DNA of 56,324 nucleotides from Ruminococcus sp. (GCA_017384945.1 JAFNSO010000025.1:1-56324), one strand, 5' to 3'; shown: positions 6,866 through 14,675, counted from the stretch's first letter. Notes: generated by a model from the letters alone, not told the origin. A program made the numbers and translations.

Positions 6866-8086
6866 TTAGAATATACTCAACCGTTTTTTTAGAACACTCT
6901 CAACCGTAAACATTCCTTTTGCAGTAGCTTCCTGTACTTCGTGAGTATAAGTAACCAGCGTTGTGCGATTAGTAGTGTGTCCCATTGTACTTGATACAAC
7001 ATTAATCGGTTCTCCTGATGTAATACTAATAGTAGCATAAGCGTGGCGAAATGCGTGTAACCCTTTGAAATGTATGTGTTCACGCTTACATAACCGCTCT
7101 AAAAATGTATATGGTGTATTCGGGTTCATTGGCTCACCGTTCCATTGAATAAAAAGTCTATCGCTATTATTCCATAAATCACCACAGTTTAGCTCTTGCT
7201 CCTGTTGCTCTCTTTTTAATTGTTTAATCAATTCTAATACATCAGCCGAAAAAAATACACATCTGTAAGAAGATTTGTTTTTCGGGGTTGAAACATATAC
7301 CCCGGTATTTGAGTTTCTATAATTGCTTGTCCTTCTAATAGTTACTAAACCGCTGCTAAAATTAATATCCTTGTATTCAAGCCCCATTAATTCACCACGT
7401 CTTAAACCATAAAAAGCAAGAATACTAAACATAACACAGTATTGCAAGTTTGCTTGTTCGTAAATAGCGTTAAGAATTAGTGTAACTTCATCTGTACTAT
7501 AAACCTTCTTGTTTTTCTGTTCTTCTTCGCTCTCGCTTAGTTTGCTCACTTCAATGTTTTTACATACATCAAGCATACTTTTATCAGCTTTTTTCATTTT
7601 AACAGCATATTTCATAACATCGCTTATAAATGTAAGATAATGCTTTTGTGTTTTAGGCGAAAGTCCTTTACCGTTACGCTTATTTACACCATTACGGCTA
7701 AGATTATCAATAAACACTTGAATATCAGCGTCATTGATGTCATTAATATATTTTTCGCCAATAGCTTCATATGTACGATTCTTTAATATTTTCATACGTT
7801 CGATAGTGCTTATTTTGATTGTGTGTTTTGTTTCAGCACGTTGTAACCACTCATTAGCAATATCTTTAAATTTAACTCTATAATCGTATTGTTCATCAAG
7901 TAATTGTTTAACAGTTTCCTCAAACAATACCGCTTGTCTATTAGCCTCCTTCTCCGCTTGCCGTACTGTCATTTTTTTTTCGGGTTTATAGGTTTTAGAA
8001 GTTTCTCCACCCCTTAAACGCTTATCAAAAACTCGAATACGGTAAACAGTACCTTTTTTATTTTCTCTTTTTTCAACCTTTGCCAT
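6866..8086 (-). CDS. Tyrosine-type site-specific integrase
   Basis: A 406-residue phage-type tyrosine recombinase. The N-terminal part (to about 60) is an arm-binding region, then a core-binding SAM-like domain (about 75-185), then the catalytic domain with the first Arg in GLRRGELMGL near 237, the HxxR box in LHAFRHAYA near 348, and the H...Y end MGHTTNRTTLVTYTH near 373-387. It integrates or excises the element at tRNA-Leu. It is the gene next to attL, the usual position. ATG 8086 follows AAAGGAT. Codon use and composition are AT-rich like the rest of the element. Confidence 0.95.
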   Translation of the reverse strand: MAKVEKRENKKGTVYRIRVFDKRLRGGETSKTYKPEKKMTVRQAEKEANRQAVLFEETVKQLLDEQYDYRVKFKDIANEWLQRAETKHTIKISTIERMKILKNRTYEAIGEKYINDINDADIQVFIDNLSRNGVNKRNGKGLSPKTQKHYLTFISDVMKYAVKMKKADKSMLDVCKNIEVSKLSESEEEQKNKKVYSTDEVTLILNAIYEQANLQYCVMFSILAFYGLRRGELMGLEYKDINFSSGLVTIRRTSNYRNSNTGVYVSTPKNKSSYRCVFFSADVLELIKQLKREQQEQELNCGDLWNNSDRLFIQWNGEPMNPNTPYTFLERLCKREHIHFKGLHAFRHAYATISITSGEPINVVSSTMGHTTNRTTLVTYTHEVQEATAKGMFTVESVLKKRLSIF

Positions 8087-8116
8087 AAGTCATTATCCTT
8101 TCTTTAAATAATCGGC

Positions 8117-8344
8117 TTATGCAGGATTGATAGCGTCATTATTATAACACTCTTTTTTACCGAAAAGCAAGCTAAACAGAACATCTAAATTAATTAATCG
8201 CTTACTTTCTACTTCTACTATTGGTATCTCCCCTTTGTTTACCATACGTCTTAACGCTCTTATAGTAAAATCGGTTTCGGGGTCTGCCTTTTTTATTTCT
8301 TCATATGCTTTTGGAATTGTTCTCATTCTTGGAATATTATTCAT
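8117..8344 (-). CDS. Small putative DNA-binding protein, excisionase-like
   Basis: A 75-residue basic protein with a predicted winged-helix/HTH core around TIRALRRMVNKGEIPIVEVESKRLINLDVL, close to the HTH_17 excisionase pattern in which a Lys-Arg-Leu follows the wing. It sits 30 bp upstream of the integrase gene and is probably co-transcribed, which fits a recombination directionality factor. The C-terminal segment is not recognised. AAAGGTG precedes ATG 8344. A regulatory rather than excisionase role is equally possible. Confidence 0.65.
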   Translation of the reverse strand: MNNIPRMRTIPKAYEEIKKADPETDFTIRALRRMVNKGEIPIVEVESKRLINLDVLFSLLFGKKECYNNDAINPA

Positions 8345-8470
8345 TAAATCACCTTTCTTTAAATTATAATAAATCTGTTTTATTCTCTCGCAAGGTTAAG
8401 AGAAGTATAAACCTCTCTCAACCTCGCCCATATATGTAAAAGAGCTTTCGGCTCTGTAGCCGACAATTAA

Positions 8471-8701
8471 TTACTCGGATTCTGTTACCTTTGCCGGTTC
8501 AGAATTTTTGATAATCATATCTATAATACTTTGTTTAAAAATCAGTCTTTTAGCCCCGATTTTGGTTGTATCAAGTTTTCCTAATCGTATCATCTTTGCA
8601 ACTCCGCTTTTGCTCATTCTAAGAGCTTGTGCTACGTCCTTTACTGACATTAAATCTTCATATCCGTTAAGAATTTCTGTAGAAACATTTTTAGTTTTCA
8701 T
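8471..8701 (-). CDS. Excisionase-family HTH protein
   Basis: A 76-residue protein with a clear MerR-like/HTH_17 domain at residues 17-65: LMSVKDVAQALRMSKSGVAKMIRLGKLDTTKIGAKRLIF. It is the better of the two excisionase candidates in the element; its relative at 8117-8344 is more divergent. It could act as excisionase or as the repressor of the element. AAGGAG precedes ATG 8701 on the minus strand. The 126 bp between it and the next gene contains a short inverted repeat but nothing else recognised. Confidence 0.72.
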   Translation of the reverse strand: MKTKNVSTEILNGYEDLMSVKDVAQALRMSKSGVAKMIRLGKLDTTKIGAKRLIFKQSIIDMIIKNSEPAKVTESE

Positions 8702-8854
8702 AATAAATCAATCTCCTTTATGTTATTGTTTTTCTTTAATATACCGCTAATTTGCTCGTATTTGCCCCAGATTTAAAATTCTGTTTTTATGTGTCAATCT
8801 CCGTGTATTACAACAAAATAGCTTACACGTTGAATCACGGCTAATATGAGCGTT

Positions 8855-10021
8855 TTAATCTCCGCAGCGGTTTATATTCATATCTTTTTCAAATTGTTTG
8901 TGTTCGGCTTCATCATATTTTACTTTATTATCCATAAGATAAATAAAGTTTTTGTTTGATGTATCTGCCGGGCTGTCTTTTTCTCCAAGCAAACCACACC
9001 TATCTATAATATAGTAAACATTTTTCTGATTATAGAATTTTTCACAAATAAAACGCACTTCATTTAAAGAAACATCTTTATCCATAGCAATAATCACATC
9101 TACATTATCAAGATAATCTGTTAATATTCTTACTTGCTCGTCCGATATAAAGTGTCCTTGTAATGCAACTCCCGTAGAATCATTTAAAGAATCACGTTTT
9201 AAAACCGATTTCTCAGCTTCATAAACAACTACATATCCAGCTTTTCTTATACTCTGCTCGTTTTCCCATAAACCATATAGGTTATTTGATTTGTTATAAT
9301 ACTTAGTTATTATGTATTTTGGAATACCTAATTCTTCGCACATATTTATTGTTGTTCTACTCGAAATCGCTATAATATCACCGTTTTTATAATTCTTGAT
9401 TGGAATAATAATTCTTTTGTGCCTATAAGAATACCTTATATCAAATTTTTTTCTCGTCCACGGCATTATACCTTCTTTATACCAATCAAGAAATAGTATT
9501 TGTTCAGCTCCATTAAAAATCAGCATATCATTTGCTAACTCTTTCTGATATTTCTTTTCAAATTCTGCTTGTAGTTTTTCTTCGGATTCTTCATTAATAG
9601 AATTATCGTCCTCGTCATCAAAAATATTTGTATCTACATCTTTTAATATTTCTTCTTTTGTTTTATCTTTCAATCCTAAAATCTCGTGTAAATAGTCAAT
9701 CGCTTTGCTAAAACTAATCTTTAATGTACGTTGTACTAATGTTATTATATCGGGATTACGTCCCCAATTTCGTGTATAATTTGTTACGTTAATATATGGA
9801 TTTGTATAAACTACTATTGCTGTTGGATTATCACCGTCCCGATTTGAGCATTGATAATAGTTATCTTTATAAACATTATGTATTTGCTTAAATACAATAT
9901 CTTCACACCCTACACTATCAAGAATTAAAGGTATTAAGTCATTCTTTAAAATGTAACTCTTTAATTCCTTAGCTGATAGTCTTTTTCTATTTCTAATTGC
10001 ATATTGATATATAATAATCAC
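8855..10021 (-). CDS. TOPRIM primase-like replication protein of the element
   Basis: About 388 residues. The N-terminal part (about 30-110) resembles a DnaG-type zinc-binding region but with a degenerate CHC2 pattern (C...H...YYQCSNRDGDNP). An acidic linker follows (about 125-155), then a TOPRIM domain with the conserved Glu in VVYEAEKSVL near 275 and the DxD pair in IIAMDKD near 322. It probably primes replication of the element. Start is uncertain: the in-frame GTG 10021 lies within the AAGGAGTG ribosome-binding-like sequence, and codons at the right distance are ATT or ATA, so either a non-canonical start is used or the true start lies further in. Confidence 0.75.
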   Translation of the reverse strand: MIIIYQYAIRNRKRLSAKELKSYILKNDLIPLILDSVGCEDIVFKQIHNVYKDNYYQCSNRDGDNPTAIVVYTNPYINVTNYTRNWGRNPDIITLVQRTLKISFSKAIDYLHEILGLKDKTKEEILKDVDTNIFDDEDDNSINEESEEKLQAEFEKKYQKELANDMLIFNGAEQILFLDWYKEGIMPWTRKKFDIRYSYRHKRIIIPIKNYKNGDIIAISSRTTINMCEELGIPKYIITKYYNKSNNLYGLWENEQSIRKAGYVVVYEAEKSVLKRDSLNDSTGVALQGHFISDEQVRILTDYLDNVDVIIAMDKDVSLNEVRFICEKFYNQKNVYYIIDRCGLLGEKDSPADTSNKNFIYLMDNKVKYDEAEHKQFEKDMNINRCGD

Positions 10022-10047
10022 TCCTTCTTATGTTATTGATTATACGC

Positions 10048-10201
10048 ATTTGTAACCGCTAAAGCGGTAACAAATACGTTCTATACAGAGAAGAAAAATC
10101 TTTGTGTTGTTGGCTAATTTGATTGTACGAAATTCGTACTAACTATTTTTCCTCAAATACTAATACTTCTTTTTCTGTATAGAACACCGCTGTAAGCGGT
10201 G
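10048..10201. repeat. Nested inverted repeats between primase and 184-aa gene (possible origin)
   Basis: In about 150 bp there are four palindromes: ATTTGT-A-ACCGCT-aa-AGCGGT-A-ACAAAT (10048-10075), TCTGTATAGAAC arms at 10078-10089 and 10174-10185, GTACGAA-a-TTCGTAC (10125-10139) inside them, and CACCGCT-gta-AGCGGTG (10185-10201). ACCGCT/AGCGGT recurs in the first and last. Placed upstream of the primase gene, this could be the replication origin or a control region; no function is shown by the sequence itself. Confidence 0.55.
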
Positions 10202-10205
10202 GTAT

Positions 10206-10273
10206 AAAAAAGTGTACGTTTAAAATCCATATATAGTATTATTGTATTATGGAATTAGAACGTACACTTTTTT
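10206..10273 (-). terminator. Terminator-like inverted repeat after the 184-aa gene
   Basis: AAAAAAGTGTACGTT (10206-10220) and AACGTACACTTTTTT (10259-10273) are perfect 15-bp arms with a 38-nt AT-rich loop holding a further CCATA/TATGG pair. On either strand the stem ends in Ts, so it could terminate both ways; it overlaps the stop codon of the minus-strand gene. Confidence 0.6.
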
Positions 10274-10826
10274 AGTATTCGCTCTCAAAGCCACATAATT
10301 GGCTTTCACCAAAAACAAGTTTTTCGGTAATATATCGAATTTCTTTTCTGTTCTGTTCGGTGTAATAGTAATGAGAATATTTAATCACATCTTCTCTATC
10401 TATAAGCCCTATATTATACAATTCTTTTATTTCTTCATTTACATTTACTAATGCTTTTGCGTTAGTGTTATCTATTTCTTTATTATTCTGTTTATCTAAA
10501 ACTGTTCCGGCTCCCAAAAGATAATTTTCATCTACTGCTTTATCTGCAATTTGCAATAATTTACTGTTAATTCCGTCTTTGCTACTTACTTTTGATTTTT
10601 TAAAATTATCAATTTGCTTATTAATTTTATCCATATACTTTCCTTTATCTTTATATTTCAATGAAATAACATTATAAATTTTATCAGCATATTCGTTTTC
10701 TTTTGTCATAATACTTATTTTGTTATATGCGAAAATACCAATAACAACCAATACTATAAGAACAACAAAACAAATTATAATTTTAATCTTGGTATTTTTT
10801 AATAATTCCTTTGGCTTGATTTTCAT
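10272..10826 (-). CDS. Membrane-anchored hypothetical protein of the element
   Basis: 184 residues, not recognised as any family. Residues 14-33 form a single hydrophobic segment (IIICFVVLIVLVVIGIFAY) after a basic N-terminus, so the protein is probably anchored with a long, Lys- and Asn-rich, helix-prone domain outside or as a signal-anchored protein. ATG 10826 was chosen because GGAGG lies 9 bases upstream; a longer reading from 10862 lacks a ribosome binding site. It is the last gene before attR and its composition is as AT-rich as the rest of the element. Accessory or exclusion functions are guesses only. Confidence 0.65.
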   Translation of the reverse strand: MKIKPKELLKNTKIKIIICFVVLIVLVVIGIFAYNKISIMTKENEYADKIYNVISLKYKDKGKYMDKINKQIDNFKKSKVSSKDGINSKLLQIADKAVDENYLLGAGTVLDKQNNKEIDNTNAKALVNVNEEIKELYNIGLIDREDVIKYSHYYYTEQNRKEIRYITEKLVFGESQLCGFESEY

Positions 10827-10902
10827 AAATAGCAACCTCCATATAATAAAAAATGCGTACAACCGAAGTCATACGCAATAAAACATATAGCTCCGTATTG
10901 TC

Positions 10903-11005
10903 GCCAAACAATTCTAACATCATTTCAGTTATGCAGAAAAGAGCCTATGTTTTTAACAAGAAAAACATAAACTGAAATGATATAAAAATTTTAGAATTAT
11001 TTGGC
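10903..11005. repeat. Three-tier 103-bp inverted repeat
   Basis: Outer arms GCCAAA-C-AATTCTAA (10903-10917) and TTAGAATT-A-TTTGGC (10991-11005), middle arms ATCATTTCAGTT (10919-10930) and AACTGAAATGAT (10970-10981), inner arms TATGTTTTT (10946-10954) and AAAAACATA (10961-10969). All three nest in register. This is far beyond a simple terminator and suggests a folded RNA or a single-strand/replication origin. Confidence 0.75.
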
Positions 11006-11453
11006 ACTTTTATTTTATCATATCAAGATTTAATATTCAAGATGAAAATACACCTAAATTCACATTACATCATAAAAGAATAAAAGTACATAAAAAGCTC
11101 CATAAATAAATGATACCGCTCGATAGAGTATCACTTTTTTACGAAAAAAAATAATAGTTGTACAAACTTCCTATCTGAGATAAAACCGTATTATGTAGAG
11201 AATATCTCATACCAAATCACTTTAACATACTAAAGCGAAGTGAATTTGTATCAAATATTCTTTTATATTCTCCGCTTCCTTCCTTTAAAGCGAAATTTTA
11301 AGAAAAAATATTACCATTGTTAATGGTACACCCTAAAAATGCTTAAATGTGTAAAACACTAATAAACATAGTATTAATGCGTATTTTGGGTTATAGCGTA
11401 TTACTTTTTGTGGTTTAGTGTTTTTGCGTTTTCAATCTGCTATCAATCCTGTT

Positions 11454-11474
11454 TTTTGCCGTTTTTTTGCCGTT
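11454..11474 (+). repeat. Right pair of TTTTGCCGTT repeats (candidate integrase arm sites)
   Basis: TTTTGCCGTT at 11454-11463 and 11465-11474, matching the pair at 6841-6863 near the left end, about 110 bp inside attR. Confidence 0.55.
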
Positions 11475-11477
11475 ATC

Positions 11478-11519
11478 TTATGTAAACTCGTGAAATATGG
11501 TGTGTATATTATGTAAACT
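11478..11519 (+). repeat. TTATGTAAACT direct repeat near attR
   Basis: TTATGTAAACT occurs at 11478-11488 and 11509-11519, spaced by three helical turns (31 bp). It lies between the candidate arm sites and attR, a plausible place for excisionase binding; this is inference. Confidence 0.4.
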
Positions 11520-11580
11520 AAAATCGCAAAATGTTAGATAAATACTGACTTTAACAGACTATGAAACATATTCAAATCTT

Positions 11581-11604
11581 TTCAAGTCCCGTCGCTCGCA
11601 CCAA
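11581..11604 (+). repeat. attR core
   Basis: Exact 24-bp copy of the tRNA-Leu 3' end (compare 6753-6776). Upstream sequence is element-like and AT-rich; downstream sequence returns to host-like composition. Confidence 0.9.
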
Positions 11605-11641
11605 AAGAACAGGACATCCAACGGATGTCCTGTTCTTTTGG
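11601..11641 (+). terminator. Original tRNA-Leu terminator, now separated by the element
   Basis: A perfect 19-bp inverted repeat: CCAAAAGAACAGGACATCC (11601-11619), loop AAC, and its complement at 11623-11641 ending TTCTTTTGG. It begins in the CCA of the attR tRNA remnant, so before integration it followed the tRNA directly. Confidence 0.75.
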
Positions 11642-12170
11642 TATAAGAGATGCAGAGGGACTTGAAAGGGCGTTAAGAAAATCGTCCGGTGGACGATTTT
11701 TAGCCCGTAGCGCAGATGACGCTTTAGCTTCGCACACGCCGCAACAGGCGAAACGGAAGTCCTAGCACTGATGGAGAGCACGTCGCTCGCACCACTTAAA
11801 GTATCCAACGGATGTCCTGTTCTTTTGGTATAAGAGATGCAGAGGGACTTGAACAGCCCGTTAAGAAAACGCTCCGGGGGAACGTTTTTAGGGCGCCGCG
11901 TTGATGACGCTTTAGCTTCGCACACGCCGCAACAGGCGAAACGGAAGTCCTAGCACTGATGGAGAGCACGTCACTCGCACCACTTAAAGTATCCAACGGA
12001 TGTCCTGTTCTTTTGGTATAAGAGATGCGACGGAACTTGAAAGGGCGTTAAAAAAATCGTCCGGTGGACGATTTTTAGCCCGTAGCGCAGATGAACACAT
12101 AGCTTCGCACACGCCGCAACAGGCGAAACGGAAGTTCTCGCACAGATGGAGAGCACGTCGCTCGCACCAC
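11617..12170 (+). repeat. Three ~188-bp tandem repeats with tRNA tails and covarying hairpins
   Basis: Units at 11617-11804, 11805-11991 and 11992-12170. Each runs from TCCAACGGATGTCC through GGTATAAGAGATGC, a hairpin, an invariant CGCC-gcaaca-GGCG motif, to a tRNA-Leu-like 3' tail CGTC(G/A)CTCGCACCA (11782-11795, 11969-11982, 12156-12169). The central hairpin is AAAATCGTCC-ggt-GGACGATTTT in units 1 and 3 but AAAACGCTCC-ggg-GGAACGTTTT in unit 2, and the flanking GGGC/GCCC pair becomes GCCC/GGGC in unit 2. Paired changes indicate selection on structure. Open frames on the minus strand through the units are artefacts of the repeat. Confidence 0.85.
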
Positions 12171-12231
12171 AAGACTTCGACAGACTTGAACAGCCCGCAA
12201 AAGCACAAACGAATTTTCAATCGACACAACT

Positions 12232-12275
12232 AAAGCACAAGTGCAAGTTTTTATTCTTCGCGCTTGTGCTTTTTT
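12232..12275 (-). terminator. Terminator of the ABC transporter operon
   Basis: AAAGCACAAG (12232-12241) pairs with CTTGTGCTTT (12263-12272), with inner G-C pairs; both strands end in T runs, the plus strand with TTTTTT. It lies just after the minus-strand permease stop at 12279. Confidence 0.7.
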
Positions 12276-12278
12276 GCT

Positions 12279-14675
12279 TTATTCCGCGCCCTTGAGCGCT
12301 TCTACCATATCTATTTTTTTATTCTTCCTCGCTACCATTAATCCTACCAGTAAGGACACTCCGAAGGTCAGTACCACGGAAACAAGGTATGTCAGTACCC
12401 CGAGCATCAGCCTCATCTCGTATTCGCCCGCAAGCGCCGTTATAAGCCATTGAAGCACTCCGACTCCTGCGGGCAGTCCGATCGCAACGCCGATGAAGGT
12501 CAGCCAGATATTCTGCGAAATCAAAAGCCTTCCTATCGTTCTGTTTCTGAACCCGAGAACCTTCAGAGTCGCAAGCTCACGCGAACGCTCGACGTAGCTC
12601 ATTATTCCGAGATTATAGAGCACTACGATTCCGAGAACCGCGGCGGCGATAACGAGAATAATCACCATTCCGTCCATTATTTCTACAAAGCTGTTAAAGG
12701 ACTCCATAAGCTGAGCCTTGTCCTGCTTGCCCGAAATCAAATCATTGCTTTTTATTTCGGCGATTTTTTTGTCGGTATAAATCGAGCTTACGCTGTATTC
12801 TATCCCCAGCTTGTCCGCAAGCGTGTCGGTAATCGTGACGCTCTCGGTCATAACAGAGCGGTTATAGCCCAGCACCTTAGCGCTGTAGGTTTTCTTTGAG
12901 CCGTAGGGAGAGAACTTTATTTCGTCACCGGGCTTTGCCCTGTCGCTCAGACGCAGGCAAAGATATACGCCCTCGTTTTTTAGCTCGATTCTGTTATTGT
13001 CCTCGTCTATGACGTTAAAAAGCCCGCTCGGGTTGTGTACAATATCGAGGGTGACGGTATCGCCGTCTAGACTGATTCCCGCAAGGCTCTCCCAGTCGCC
13101 GCCGAGCTCACGGTACAACTCCTTCGACTTCTTCATATCAGCGTCATCAACGAGGTTTACCTTTGTCGTGTAATTGCTTATATCGTGGTCGAGCAAATTG
13201 AGAAAGCCCGCCATTGTGTCTCTCATTCCGAGACCGCCGACCATAAGCACCATACAGCCGACTATTCCGAATAAAGTCATAGCCGAACGGCTCTTGTGAC
13301 GGCTTAGATCGCGGATATTCCACTTTGTACCGAAACGCATTTTGTCCCAAAAGCGAAATCGTTCCAGGAAAATCTTTCGCATTTTCTTAGGAGAATACGG
13401 GCGCAGAGCGTCCGCAGCCGTTCCCTTTAGCTGCTGTCTGACCGACAGATAGCTTATTAAGGTCAGAAGAGCTATCGTCGCCGCCATAACGGGATAACAG
13501 AAAGCGGGAATCGCGACACCCCAGTCGGGCATATCAAAGTATGTACCCATCATACCGTCCTCGCTCATTATCGCCTTGCAAACCGCGTAGCCGAGAGCGA
13601 CTCCGAGAGCCGTTCCGACAACTCCTATAAACAGACCGTAGGATGTGTAGTGTCTGAGAATCCTGCGGTTTTTGAAGCCCAGAGCCTTCAATGTGCCGAT
13701 TTGCGTTTTCTCCTTGGTTGCTATGCGGTGCATAGTCGTAACCATTGTAAGAATAGCAATCGCCAGAAAGAGCACAGGCAGCACCGAGCCCATGGTCTTG
13801 CCCTCCTCGGCCTCGCCGTTCGCTTCCTTGCAGACGACGTGGTCATCCTTTGAGGTCACCATAATAGTTCTGCCGAGCTTTTTCTTTACGGCTTTTTCGA
13901 GGGATTTTTTACTCAAATCCGACAGAATATTGATTTGCGCGAACGCCTTTGTCTCAACTTCGCTCAGCATATCATCTGTAACAAACAGTCCCGTGAGGTT
14001 TTCGTCAATGAACTCCGCGGGAACACGGGATTTTTCAAGTTCCTTTTTAAAGTCGTTTTGAATTTTATCACGCAATACTGCCTTGAGCTTTTTCGGAGAG
14101 ATGTAAGCGTAACCGAAGGTGGAGTAGTCGGGCATCATCTGGTTTTTGTCGGCGACGCAAATCATATGCTCCCCCGCCTTTATCAGACCGACGATTTTTA
14201 CGCTTATCTCCGTTCCTTGAAACTCGAGGCTAAGGCTGTCGCCGATAGCGAGCTTGTTTTTCTCGGCGAACTTGTCGCTCAGCCAAAAGCCGTCCGAGCT
14301 TTCGTCATAAGCCGCGCCGTCGATTACGGTAAAGGTGCTGACCTTATAATTTTCACTCACATCCAGCGCGAGGCTTTTGTTTTTCTCGCCCTTTAAGTCA
14401 AGATTCACGGACAGGTATCTCGTCGCCGCCCTTACGCCCTTTATAGACGATATTTTCTTTATATCGTCGCTTGTGAAGCCCTTTTCGGAGTAAAGCCTGT
14501 AGTCGGCGTAGCTCGTTTGCTCAAAAAAGCTCCCCGTATCGACCTCAATCGTTTTCCACTCCATATTAAAGCCGAGGAACATTCCCATTCCGAGCGTTAT
14601 CATAATTATCATTGAGATAAACTGCGCCTTGTAGCTCCATGCGGTTCTAAGCAATTTACGCGTAAGCATTACCAC
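12279..14675 (-). CDS. FtsX/MacB-type ABC transporter permease
   Basis: 798 residues. An N-terminal membrane segment (about 17-37) is followed by a large extracytoplasmic MacB-like domain (about 40-290), three membrane segments of a first FtsX domain (about 295-420), a short cytoplasmic link, a further membrane segment near 465, a second extracytoplasmic domain and a C-terminal FtsX domain (about 675-790). The family exports or extracts lipids, peptides or drugs using mechanical coupling rather than a pore; the substrate cannot be told from sequence. It overlaps the ATPase gene by 7 bp. A DtxR-type box upstream of the ATPase suggests iron-dependent expression. Confidence 0.9.
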   Translation of the reverse strand: MVMLTRKLLRTAWSYKAQFISMIIMITLGMGMFLGFNMEWKTIEVDTGSFFEQTSYADYRLYSEKGFTSDDIKKISSIKGVRAATRYLSVNLDLKGEKNKSLALDVSENYKVSTFTVIDGAAYDESSDGFWLSDKFAEKNKLAIGDSLSLEFQGTEISVKIVGLIKAGEHMICVADKNQMMPDYSTFGYAYISPKKLKAVLRDKIQNDFKKELEKSRVPAEFIDENLTGLFVTDDMLSEVETKAFAQINILSDLSKKSLEKAVKKKLGRTIMVTSKDDHVVCKEANGEAEEGKTMGSVLPVLFLAIAILTMVTTMHRIATKEKTQIGTLKALGFKNRRILRHYTSYGLFIGVVGTALGVALGYAVCKAIMSEDGMMGTYFDMPDWGVAIPAFCYPVMAATIALLTLISYLSVRQQLKGTAADALRPYSPKKMRKIFLERFRFWDKMRFGTKWNIRDLSRHKSRSAMTLFGIVGCMVLMVGGLGMRDTMAGFLNLLDHDISNYTTKVNLVDDADMKKSKELYRELGGDWESLAGISLDGDTVTLDIVHNPSGLFNVIDEDNNRIELKNEGVYLCLRLSDRAKPGDEIKFSPYGSKKTYSAKVLGYNRSVMTESVTITDTLADKLGIEYSVSSIYTDKKIAEIKSNDLISGKQDKAQLMESFNSFVEIMDGMVIILVIAAAVLGIVVLYNLGIMSYVERSRELATLKVLGFRNRTIGRLLISQNIWLTFIGVAIGLPAGVGVLQWLITALAGEYEMRLMLGVLTYLVSVVLTFGVSLLVGLMVARKNKKIDMVEALKGAE

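Larger units (their letters stand above)
10827..11580. other. Non-coding right arm of the element
   Basis: About 750 bp of AT-rich sequence without a credible gene on either strand. It holds the large structured inverted repeat at 10903-11005, a TGATAC/GTATCA hairpin near 11111-11133, an imperfect inverted repeat ATACCAAATCACTT/AAGTGAATTTGTAT near 11210-11255, the TTTTGCCGTT pair at 11454-11474 and a TTATGTAAACT direct repeat. It could contain an untranslated RNA or recombination sites. Confidence 0.6.
6753..11604. mobile_element. Small integrative element inserted in tRNA-Leu(GAG)
   Basis: About 4.85 kb, bounded by the 24-bp direct repeats. It is visibly far more AT-rich than the flanking genes. 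All five genes lie on the minus strand: tyrosine integrase next to attL, two small HTH proteins, a TOPRIM primase and a membrane-anchored protein. No capsid, terminase, conjugation or resistance gene is present, so it resembles a phage satellite or a minimal replicating integrative element; the long non-coding regions may hold its replication origin. The host promoter still drives the tRNA. Confidence 0.88.

Noticed and set aside
6653-6869. Short open frames over tRNA-Leu on both strands
   Set aside because: They overlap the tRNA, its promoter and terminator, and match no protein family.
6889-7083. Small frame inside the integrase gene
   Set aside because: It overlaps the catalytic region of the integrase in another frame and has no start signals.
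11617-12170. CRISPR array
   Set aside because: The repeat period is about 188 bp and the whole unit is conserved, with no short repeats separated by unique spacers and no cas genes.
11572-12229. Overlapping open frames on the minus strand across the tandem repeats
   Set aside because: They recur in each repeat unit, read through hairpins and tRNA remnants, differ in frame between units, and have no ribosome binding site; they follow from the repeat and are not genes.
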